Source of the DNA: JBDKFK01 sp039798745
GTDB taxonomy: Bacteria; Patescibacteriota; Microgenomatia; UBA1406; GWC2-37-13
Direction: 5' to 3'
Length of the DNA: 27,908 bases
Assembly: GCA_039798745.1 (NCBI GenBank)
Contig: JBDKFK010000021.1
Coordinates: 1 to 27,908, forward strand
In this document: positions 13,736 to 20,679 of the stretch, piece by piece
Numbering within the stretch: position 1 is the first letter of the stretch
Layout of the letters: each line of letters begins with the position of its first letter
Program-made: the position numbers and the translations under genes
Notes under the pieces: generated by a model
Told to the model about the DNA's origin: nothing
What the model saw: the letters and a program-made list of their open reading frames with translations, nothing else
Database searches by the model: none

Positions 13736-14665
13736 ATGTCAGCTGAATCAGCCACAGTAATCCAAACTGGGTCGATACATCATCACGATATGCCGGTACA
13801 TCCGTACTATGACTGGGATGGGAGAGAGGCCACATTTGCCTGTAAGCCGCTTGATAAGGATGGCAACCCTTCCAACAAGCGTATATGGGCAGAACGTGCA
13901 GGATTAGAAATCATTAACGGAGGACTTGAGTCTGCTACTTCTAAGGCCGAGGATTATATGGATCATCTATTAGGAATAAATGGAGTTGAGGCATATGATC
14001 TATATGGGTTAGGGGTTCCATATCATCTCCACGCTGCAGCCATGAAAGCAAGAGGCGGGCTTCACTGGTACCAGATGAACAAGCCTGATGGGTATGGAGG
14101 CAAACCATTCGCCACTGCCGATGTAACTCTACGTATGAAAAGCGGGGATTATGACATTGTTTTGAATAAGCCGGAAAATAACAGAAGTTATGAAGAGATA
14201 GCCCGCGCGTTTAACTGGGCCATTCAGACAGGAGCCGAGATATCGTATGACGCAGGTGTTGCGGTCGGGATACTGGGTGTTGATGATATGAGGTTATGCA
14301 CCGTCCATTCACGAATGGGTACTATGAGACAGGATGTAGGAATGGAGAGCATTCTAGAAGAGTTGAGAATGAATAGAGAGGTGACCGGAGGGATGGACGG
14401 ATTAAGGCTTATACTAAGAGATTTTGTTCATCTTGATGATCATGTTGAAACTACAGTTACCGAGTATGACCAACTCAAGTTCAGTCCCGCAGGATTAATC
14501 TTGCCCTATATGAACGATGTGCAGACAGATCCGAACCAACCGGATATATTACTTGTTACAAACGCTGTCGAGACAAGAAAATCATTGCATAGAGTAGCAC
14601 CAGACGCCGCGGTGAATGGCATCACCCTTGGATGTCTTGCAAGGGGTCTAGTGCCTGTGTTGTAA
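13736..14665 (+). CDS. Hypothetical protein behind a leader-RNA terminator
   Basis: A 309-aa soluble protein I do not recognise. I start it at ATG 13736: longer in-frame starts would translate through an intrinsic terminator (13682-13707). It has no signal peptide or membrane segment. The middle contains HLHAAAMKARGG, an ARAFNWAIQTGAEISYDAGVAVGI stretch read as helix-strand, and near the C terminus a segment of small residues (AVNGITLGCLARGL). Histidines near the N terminus (SIHHHDMPVH) could bind metal. It lies among nucleotide-enzyme homologs (nucleotidyltransferase-HAD, PfkB kinase, PyrF-like, cyclohydrolase-like) and converges with the kinase gene, 7 nt apart. A role in the same pathway is inference by position only. 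Confidence 0.6.
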   Translation: MSAESATVIQTGSIHHHDMPVHPYYDWDGREATFACKPLDKDGNPSNKRIWAERAGLEIINGGLESATSKAEDYMDHLLGINGVEAYDLYGLGVPYHLHAAAMKARGGLHWYQMNKPDGYGGKPFATADVTLRMKSGDYDIVLNKPENNRSYEEIARAFNWAIQTGAEISYDAGVAVGILGVDDMRLCTVHSRMGTMRQDVGMESILEELRMNREVTGGMDGLRLILRDFVHLDDHVETTVTEYDQLKFSPAGLILPYMNDVQTDPNQPDILLVTNAVETRKSLHRVAPDAAVNGITLGCLARGLVPVL

Positions 14666-14672
14666 GTAGATA

Positions 14673-15488
14673 TTAATCGAATAGATGTTGTATTCCGTCT
14701 TTTGCCACGGCGAGAGTTGCTACCTGAGCCGCTTTTTGAAGACATTCTCCTGTTGATTTTCCCATCGCACTACATCCTATAAATGTTCCTGCAAATATAT
14801 CTCCGGCTCCTGTTACATCGACTGCTTTTATTTTGTCCGTGGTTACACTTTCCATAATTTTTCCATGCTGCATATAGTAAGCCCCGTCGCTATCCTGCTT
14901 TATAATTGCTTCTTTTGCATTGTCTAGTACGGGTTTGAGCAGCTGATATTCTCTTCTATTTGCAAACACCATATCACATGCGGCAAAATTACTGGTTATG
15001 ATTTTTATATTTTCTTCATCGTTCAAAAACGCTATATCAGTATCTATTGAAATTTTGGCCTGATTAGGGACAGTTTTTAAATACTCAGTAAATGTGTGTT
15101 GTTGCTTTGGAGGCATCGTACCGATATGTATATATTTGGCATGTTGGATCCATCCTGGCGGAATATCATCCGGGTTCAGATCTGGTGCCACACCCCAATC
15201 AAGAGTTATAGATCTTTGAGTAAGATCAGTTAGAGAATGATATATTTGAGTGGACTTTGCAGTTGGCTTGTCCACTATAATATGAACGCCTTCAGAGAGT
15301 ACTTGTTTTAAAAGAAAGGCAGGATCAAAATCTTTACCGATTCGTGTGACAAGACCAATAGGTTTAAGTATTCGTGAAGCAGCTAAAGCAACAAAATACG
15401 CTGCTCCGCCAGGCGAGGTTGTAGTAGAATGTGTCGTAACATTAACATCAATGTTGGTGTACCCTATAACAACAATTTCAGGATTCAT
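14673..15488 (-). CDS. PfkB-family sugar/nucleoside kinase
   Basis: A ribokinase/PfkB-superfamily kinase, 271 aa, transferring phosphate from ATP to a hydroxymethyl group of a sugar or nucleoside. The N-terminal signature GYTNID and SPGGAA (26-31) bind the sugar. The C-terminal signature DVTGAGDIFAG (224-234) holds the anion hole and the catalytic base D230. The FANRREY segment (175-181) fits the conserved N-x-x-E region. The substrate is not identifiable from sequence; the surrounding pyrimidine and cyclohydrolase homologs make a nucleoside, ribose or related compound a reasonable guess. On its strand TATAAT (15499-15494) ends 5 nt before the ATG, so the mRNA is probably leaderless. Confidence 0.85.
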   Translation of the reverse strand: MNPEIVVIGYTNIDVNVTTHSTTTSPGGAAYFVALAASRILKPIGLVTRIGKDFDPAFLLKQVLSEGVHIIVDKPTAKSTQIYHSLTDLTQRSITLDWGVAPDLNPDDIPPGWIQHAKYIHIGTMPPKQQHTFTEYLKTVPNQAKISIDTDIAFLNDEENIKIITSNFAACDMVFANRREYQLLKPVLDNAKEAIIKQDSDGAYYMQHGKIMESVTTDKIKAVDVTGAGDIFAGTFIGCSAMGKSTGECLQKAAQVATLAVAKDGIQHLFD

Positions 15489-15671
15489 ACAGCATTATAT
15501 ACATAAATTATTAAAATTTAAATTAGTATGGTGAGGCTAATCAGTTGAAAGCAAGCTACAAGCGCTTGAAGAACTTTGGCTCTCGCTGTATCCTAAATCT
15601 ACATAGTATGTTTAAGGGGATTTGAAAATTTATTTTTCGCGACAGTATATATTATTAATTACCTAAGTACC

Positions 15672-16529
15672 ATGAAAAATACAGGATTTATACAAACTAT
15701 AAAGCAGAGAATTTTAGAAGCAAACTCACATATATGTGTTGGCCTTGATTCAGATTATGAAAAGCTTCCATCGGTTGTTACAAAAAATAAATCTACAGAG
15801 CAGGCAATATTTGAGTTCAATACAAAAATAATTGACGCAACACATGATATTGTTACAGCATATAAATCTAACATGGTGTTTTATGCAGGGTATGGCATAG
15901 ATGGACTAAAGGCACTTCAACGAACAAACGAATATATAAAGAAGAATTATCCCGGTATAAAAACTATTGCTGATGCAAAAAGAAGTGAAATGTTAAGAAG
16001 TTCAGAACTTACTGCGTATGAGATGTTTAATGAGTTTCACTTTGATGCATTTACTGCGACGCCATGGTTTGGTTTTGATACGATAGAGCCATATCAGGCA
16101 TATCAAGGTAAAGCTGTCTTTATTCCGTGTCATGACTCTAACCCTTCGGCAGGTGATATTCAGGATGTAAAGCTAGAAAATGGTGACTATTTGTATGAGC
16201 ATGCCGCTAAATTAGTAGCAGAAAAATGGAATCAATCAGGGAACATTTTTATAGAAGCTCCTCTTACATATCCGAAGATTTTAGCAAGAATAAATGAGTT
16301 GGCTGGAGATGATGAATTCTTTATGATTGCAGGTCTAGGTGCTCAAGGAGGCCGTATATCTGATCTATCAATATTCCAACGTCGCCGGAACTTTATTGTT
16401 AGTGCCTCACGAAGTATTATATTTGCGGCATCTGACACTATATTTGATCAGGCCGCGCGCAATAAAGTATTAGAGTACCGCGCTGAGATAAATAACGTAT
16501 TAGTCGTTAAGCCGCCTGAGGCCTCTTAA
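15672..16529 (+). CDS. Divergent OMP-decarboxylase-fold paralog (PyrF-like)
   Basis: A 285-aa homolog of orotidine 5'-phosphate decarboxylase, clearly related to the genuine pyrF in this window (23405) along its full length: CVGLDSD start, YKSN (K65), DAKRSE (101-106), GLGAQGG phosphate loop, and a C-terminal ASRSIIFA segment. The normal tetrad motif DxKxxD is DxKxxE here, the following IGST becomes MLRS, and CRTSNPG becomes CHDSNPS. The phosphate-binding elements are kept, so it probably binds a nucleotide or sugar phosphate, but OMP decarboxylation is uncertain. It overlaps the convergent cyclohydrolase-like gene by 23 bp. No Shine-Dalgarno; a TATATT-like -10 lies about 20 nt upstream. Having a second pyrF-like gene suggests a different substrate. 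Confidence 0.75.
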   Translation: MKNTGFIQTIKQRILEANSHICVGLDSDYEKLPSVVTKNKSTEQAIFEFNTKIIDATHDIVTAYKSNMVFYAGYGIDGLKALQRTNEYIKKNYPGIKTIADAKRSEMLRSSELTAYEMFNEFHFDAFTATPWFGFDTIEPYQAYQGKAVFIPCHDSNPSAGDIQDVKLENGDYLYEHAAKLVAEKWNQSGNIFIEAPLTYPKILARINELAGDDEFFMIAGLGAQGGRISDLSIFQRRRNFIVSASRSIIFAASDTIFDQAARNKVLEYRAEINNVLVVKPPEAS

Positions 16530-17973
16530 TCTCAGTACTACGTAAAGAGGGTAGCTCATATATTTCATTGTTAGTTCCATTCCCGGTACCATTATTATAT
16601 GGATCCATATCGGTATCCCCAGGAAGATGCTTGGGCGCGTCGGGATTAAGGTCATCTGCCGTTGGATGGTGGTCTTCGTCGTTGTAGTAAAGCGCGCTGT
16701 TGTGTTTGGCCAGCACATGGTGTTTGCAGGTTAATTCACCGTTTGAAAGCGTATCAGTCTTTATACGTGTGACATCAAGTCCCGCAGACTTTAATCCTGA
16801 CATCTTGAGTTTATTATCTGTGTATACTCCCAGTCGCAAAAAACCTAATTGCTTCAATACTCTCCCCACACCATCAAAGGTTCTTATATCATAGCCATCG
16901 TCGCTGTGAAAAAATGTTTTTGCTGCTGTCACAGTATCCATGGCATCAATACCTTTATTCATAACACCTTCGGTGCCACGTTTAAAGGCTTCAGTTTCCA
17001 TTTTTGTATTCATCCCATACCCTCGACCATCTTGTGTAGGTGCGTTTATTATGATTCCGGGTGAAATAAGTTGTTCGTTTTCGTCACGTGCACAGATTTG
17101 TTTAATGGCTGCTAATAGCTGTGGATGACAGTCACACCCCTGATCGTTATACATCTGTCCTATATCACATCCTGAGTCTACTCTCATAGGAACAATTTGA
17201 TCTTTAGGAAGCTGATCTAGAGGAAGTGAACTATAAATATCATAATATTTCCAGGGGTCATCTGGGCTATACACTGCATACGCAAATACTTTTCCATATG
17301 GGGATTCAATCACACGAGGCACACCCAACTGGAAGTCGGGATACTCCTGGTAAGGAACAAATTCTTGAGCTCGAACTACGCTAAGATCATTTCGATCATA
17401 AGGTATATGTAATCCAGATACTTCTTCAAGTAATTTTAGTCGTCTATCAAGCGTTTCTTCGTCAGGAATATAGTTGGGAGTCGTGATTTCTGGATAATAA
17501 AGAGCGCCTGTAATACTTGGACGCAATATAACGAGCGGTTTGCCTTCTGAATGCGCAATAATATGTCTAAGGCGTTGAGCTTCTGGAGAAGCCTTATTAT
17601 CTAGCTTTAGATCCAACTCTGAAGCGAGGTTCAATATAACCTGGGTATCTGCTGGCATCTTATCGGGAGTGCAATTTAAATATATAAGATGAAAGTTGCT
17701 GAAGCCTTCACCGTCCCTGACTTCGTAAGGAGATACCCAATCGTTATCAATTCCATATTTGTCAAGATCGAGCGGGCCGCCTGCAAATTCAGTAACTCCT
17801 CTTTCTGCATTTATTGCAAGGCTTGCGGCCAAATAAGGATATTCTGGAGCAGGTTGAGGTTTTATTAAATCATCGGCTATTGGTTGATCTTCCAGGCGAG
17901 CTAAGATACGTTTTTTTATTGAATCATATGCGCCTGGTGCGCTTTGTATTTCCATTCCTTCTTCTGTATCCAT
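16507..17973 (-). CDS. GTP cyclohydrolase II homolog, URC1-like
   Basis: A 488-aa protein. Residues 1-220 form an N-terminal domain like the one found before GTP cyclohydrolase II in URC1-type proteins (from memory). The C-terminal part is a GTP_cyclohydro2 domain: zinc site C-x10-C-x-C (C269, C280, C282) within VDSGCDIGQMY..GCDC, and a QDGRGYGMNTKMETEA block matching the catalytic QEGRGIG of RibA. Standard RibA is about 200 aa and acts in riboflavin synthesis. The long form resembles URC1, implicated in uracil catabolism. The last 50 residues are Asn/Asp/Pro-rich and look disordered. I start at ATG 17973, 12 nt after a -10 box; an upstream TTG at 18015 lies on the -35 element. Divergent from the argG operon. 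Confidence 0.7.
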   Translation of the reverse strand: MDTEEGMEIQSAPGAYDSIKKRILARLEDQPIADDLIKPQPAPEYPYLAASLAINAERGVTEFAGGPLDLDKYGIDNDWVSPYEVRDGEGFSNFHLIYLNCTPDKMPADTQVILNLASELDLKLDNKASPEAQRLRHIIAHSEGKPLVILRPSITGALYYPEITTPNYIPDEETLDRRLKLLEEVSGLHIPYDRNDLSVVRAQEFVPYQEYPDFQLGVPRVIESPYGKVFAYAVYSPDDPWKYYDIYSSLPLDQLPKDQIVPMRVDSGCDIGQMYNDQGCDCHPQLLAAIKQICARDENEQLISPGIIINAPTQDGRGYGMNTKMETEAFKRGTEGVMNKGIDAMDTVTAAKTFFHSDDGYDIRTFDGVGRVLKQLGFLRLGVYTDNKLKMSGLKSAGLDVTRIKTDTLSNGELTCKHHVLAKHNSALYYNDEDHHPTADDLNPDAPKHLPGDTDMDPYNNGTGNGTNNEIYELPSLRSTEIKRPQAA

Positions 17974-17985
17974 AGGATTCAATAT

Positions 17986-18057
17986 ATCATACTGTGAATA
18001 TTGTGCATACGTCAAGAGTCACAACTACTTGACACATTTTCAAAAAGAGTCTATATT
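17986..18057. promoter_or_regulatory. Divergent promoters of the URC1-like gene and the argG-pyr operon
   Basis: Plus strand: TTGACA at 18029-18034, a 17-nt spacer, TATATT at 18052-18057. Minus strand: TTGACG at 18015-18010, an 18-nt spacer, TATGAT at 17991-17986. The two -35 boxes form an inverted repeat (GTCAAG...CTTGAC, 18011-18033) separated by 11 nt. A regulator binding here would affect both directions at once. It is the only clear promoter for the seven-gene operon. Confidence 0.7.
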
Positions 18058-18126
18058 GGGTTTAGTTCATTAAAAATGAATGTATTTGATTGGAAAATAT
18101 ATCAATTTTTCTATATTTACACCAAA

Positions 18127-19746
18127 ATGCAAAAAAATACAGACTACGTAAAGGTTGCTTCATACGAGGGGAGAAAAGGGGAGGTTAAAAAAGTAGTACT
18201 TCTTTATTCAGGCGGACTTGATACTTCGGTTATGCTTAAGTGGATCCAGGAAGAATATAAAGCCGAGGTTATTGCGCTCACTATTGATATAGGCCAGCAG
18301 ACAGACGATCTTGAGGATATTCGCAAAAAAGCGATTAAACTGGGCGCTGTAAAAGCATTTATTGTAGATGCAAAAGACGAGTTTGCCGATGATTATATCG
18401 CAAAAGGTATAAAAGCGAATGCCTCATATCAGGGAGCATATCATATGTCTACTCCCATAGGACGACCGTTACTTGCTAAATGGGCGGTAAAGATAGCTCA
18501 GCAGGAAGGTGCTGATTGTATAGCACACGGCTGCACCGGCAAAGGCAATGATCAGGTACGTATAGAGGGTGTGGCGCTTGCGCTCAATCCTGATATCAAA
18601 GTGATCGCCCCGGTAAGAGAATGGTCTATGGGACGAGATGAAGAAATGGAGTACGCAAAAAAACACGGCATACAGGTTCGTCAGACCGCGGCAAAACCCT
18701 ACTCATACGACGACAATATGTGGGGCGTGACAGGGGAAGGGGGAGAGATCGAAAATCCGGGGCTTATACCACCTCTTGAAAATATCTTACTGGTCTCAAC
18801 GCTTCCCGAGAAGGCTCCCAATCAACCTCAGTACATTACTCTTGATTTTGTAAAAGGTATACCTCGCTCTGTTGACGGCGCGCATATGAAACTATCAGAT
18901 CTCATTCTTCATCTTAATACCATAGGCGCAAAGCATGGCGTTGGCATCACGCACCATATTGAGGACAGAGTAATTGGTTTAAAAGTACGCGGCGTATACG
19001 AAGCTCCTGCTGCTGAGATAATTATCACCGCGCACAGGAATCTTGAAAAATATGTGAGCACCCGAATGGAAAATGAATTTAAGGTTGAGGTAGATACTAA
19101 ATGGGCCTATACCTGTTACGCGGGTCTGTGGCTTGAACCCCTGATGGATAACCTCAATGCCTATAACGACAAAGTAAACGGAAAGGTTACGGGCAAAGTC
19201 ACACTGAAGTTATTTAAAGGATCTGTAGAAACCGTAGCTCTGGAGACTCCCAATACCATATATCAGGAAAAGCTCGCAACTTTTATGGCTTCAACATCAT
19301 TCAACCAGAACGCGTCACCTGGTTTTATCGAGCTTTATACGCTTCAGATGCGTTTAGCACAGATGCGCGAAAAAACAGTGCTTGTGTCTATAGGTAACAG
19401 GACAAATAAGAAGAAACTTCTGCCGGAAATGAAACTACTCTCACAGATGAAGTACAAAATTTACGCGACATATAAAACGCACAAATATCTCAAGACTAAT
19501 AAAATCGAAGCGATACTGGTGCAGAAGATTTCGCAGCCGCACCTGAAACCAAATCTCATGGACCTTCTGAATACAAACAGATTTGATCTCATCATCAATA
19601 TTCCGTCCAGCAAATCGGACACAAACAAAGAACAGACAGACGGCAAGATCATACGACAGAAGGCAGTAAGCAATAATGTTCCTTTGGTGACCTCGGTAAG
19701 TGTAGCTAAGGATCTGGTCGAAAAATTGTATGGTGTGAAGGGGTAA
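18127..19746 (+). CDS. argG: Argininosuccinate synthase fused to a C-terminal MGS-like allosteric domain
   Basis: ArgG joins citrulline and aspartate using ATP to give argininosuccinate, AMP and PPi. Residues 1-414 show the ATP loop LYSGGLDTSV, the GCTGKGNDQVR aspartate site, the YSYDDNMWG segment, and the citrulline-site Glu and Tyr in HIEDR and GVYEAP. Residues 415-539 are extra: VLVSIG, KIYATYKTHKYL, the FDLIINIPS strand, DGKIIRQKAV and PLVTSVSVAKDLVE are the pattern of the methylglyoxal-synthase-like domain that regulates carbamoyl-phosphate synthase by UMP, IMP or ornithine. Normal ArgG is about 400 aa. The first gene of an operon leading to pyrD-pyrE-pyrF, and no argH is nearby. ATG 18127 is my choice; an in-frame ATG at 18076 is possible, as transcription should begin near 18064. 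Confidence 0.88.
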   Translation: MQKNTDYVKVASYEGRKGEVKKVVLLYSGGLDTSVMLKWIQEEYKAEVIALTIDIGQQTDDLEDIRKKAIKLGAVKAFIVDAKDEFADDYIAKGIKANASYQGAYHMSTPIGRPLLAKWAVKIAQQEGADCIAHGCTGKGNDQVRIEGVALALNPDIKVIAPVREWSMGRDEEMEYAKKHGIQVRQTAAKPYSYDDNMWGVTGEGGEIENPGLIPPLENILLVSTLPEKAPNQPQYITLDFVKGIPRSVDGAHMKLSDLILHLNTIGAKHGVGITHHIEDRVIGLKVRGVYEAPAAEIIITAHRNLEKYVSTRMENEFKVEVDTKWAYTCYAGLWLEPLMDNLNAYNDKVNGKVTGKVTLKLFKGSVETVALETPNTIYQEKLATFMASTSFNQNASPGFIELYTLQMRLAQMREKTVLVSIGNRTNKKKLLPEMKLLSQMKYKIYATYKTHKYLKTNKIEAILVQKISQPHLKPNLMDLLNTNRFDLIINIPSSKSDTNKEQTDGKIIRQKAVSNNVPLVTSVSVAKDLVEKLYGVKG

Positions 19747-19752
19747 AGGTTT

Positions 19753-19824
19753 GTGTCATTGCGAGCGGAGCGAAGCAATCTTGTCAAGATTGCTTCGCAG
19801 CATGGTATTCGGCTCGCAATGACA
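19753..19824. repeat. REP/MITE-like palindromic repeat
   Basis: The outer arms TGTCATTGCGAGC (19753-19765) and GCTCGCAATGACA (19812-19824) are perfect inverted repeats. Inside them CGAAGCAATCTTG (19771-19783) and CAAGATTGCTTCG (19785-19797) form a second perfect 13-bp palindrome. Similar elements beginning TGTCATTGCGAG are scattered in many unrelated bacterial genomes (established, from memory). It lies between argG and the next operon gene, where the transcript would form a large cruciform-like structure that could lower or stabilise expression of one side. Confidence 0.8.
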
Positions 19825-19844
19825 GATAGAAACTCATAGTACTG

Positions 19845-20660
19845 ATGAAAACAAAATACGTCAAAAAAGTTCTCATGTGCAGGCCTGATTTTTTTTCAGT
19901 CGAATATGTCATCAACCCCTGGATGATTCCTGGCTCCGTCGACCGCGCGAAAGCTCTTGAACAATGGCACGCATTGGTCGAGATATATCGAAGCTTATCT
20001 ATTAAGGTAGAACATATAACTCAGCGGCAACACCTTCCCGACATGGTATTCAGCGCAGATCAGGCAATCATTCTTCAGTCAACCGCGCTTATGAGTAATT
20101 TTAAATACAGAGAGCGCCGAGGTGAGCGGCCGGCCTATCAGGACTGGTTTGCGCAGCATAATTTTACCATTCAGCACCTGCCTCAGGATCATTATTTCGA
20201 GGGTACCGGCGAATGTCTCATCTGGAACAATCGAATATTCATCGGAGTCGGCTTCAGGACAAAAGAGGAGTCGTGCGCGCTTATTGCCAGCACACTCAAC
20301 ATGGAAGTCATTCCTCTGGAGCTAGTTAATCCGCAGTTTTACCATCTTGATACATGTTTCTTTCCTCTCAGCAATAAAGTAGCCTTTTACTATCCCGAAG
20401 CCTTTTCTCCTGAGTCACGGGAACAACTACAGAAGCATATTCCTCACCTTATTCCTTTCAGTAATGATGAAGCCTATGGGTTTTGCGCGAATAGCATAGC
20501 AACAGACCATCATGTGGTACTTCAGAAAGGGAATAAGTCATTTAAAGCGAGATTAGAAAAGATGAAATATAAAGTTGTAGAAGCGGATGTATCGGAGTTT
20601 ATTAAAGCGGGTGGAGGAATTCACTGCCTCACCAACGTGGTAGAGGAAGCGTACGAATAA
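19845..20660 (+). CDS. Guanidino-group-modifying enzyme (DDAH/ArgZ-like amidinohydrolase)
   Basis: A 271-aa member of the amidinotransferase superfamily. These enzymes use a cysteine to attack the guanidino carbon of arginine-type substrates, releasing ammonia/amine or ornithine. Catalytic residues are visible: D72 (FSADQA), E119 (FEGTGE), H167 and D169 (YHLDT), and the nucleophile C261 (GGGIHC). The N terminus MCRPDFFSVEYVINPWM is typical of the DDAH/ArgZ branch. In cyanobacterial arginine dihydrolase (ArgZ) I recall an Asn at the D72 position, so this is not an obvious ArgZ. Possible reactions are arginine to citrulline, or cleavage of argininosuccinate. It lies second in the argG-pyr operon, 98 nt after argG (with a palindromic repeat) and 19 nt before the next gene. 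Confidence 0.82.
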   Translation: MKTKYVKKVLMCRPDFFSVEYVINPWMIPGSVDRAKALEQWHALVEIYRSLSIKVEHITQRQHLPDMVFSADQAIILQSTALMSNFKYRERRGERPAYQDWFAQHNFTIQHLPQDHYFEGTGECLIWNNRIFIGVGFRTKEESCALIASTLNMEVIPLELVNPQFYHLDTCFFPLSNKVAFYYPEAFSPESREQLQKHIPHLIPFSNDEAYGFCANSIATDHHVVLQKGNKSFKARLEKMKYKVVEADVSEFIKAGGGIHCLTNVVEEAYE

Positions 20661-20679
20661 TTATCAGTTCATATATATC

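Noticed and set aside
17974..18015. TTG start of the URC1-like gene at 18015
   Set aside because: That TTG is part of the TTGACG -35 element of its own promoter; ATG 17973 fits the transcript start.
18001..18126. Upstream in-frame starts of argG
   Set aside because: The frame from 18001 starts before the -35 box. ATG 18076 remains possible but adds an atypical aromatic-rich leader.
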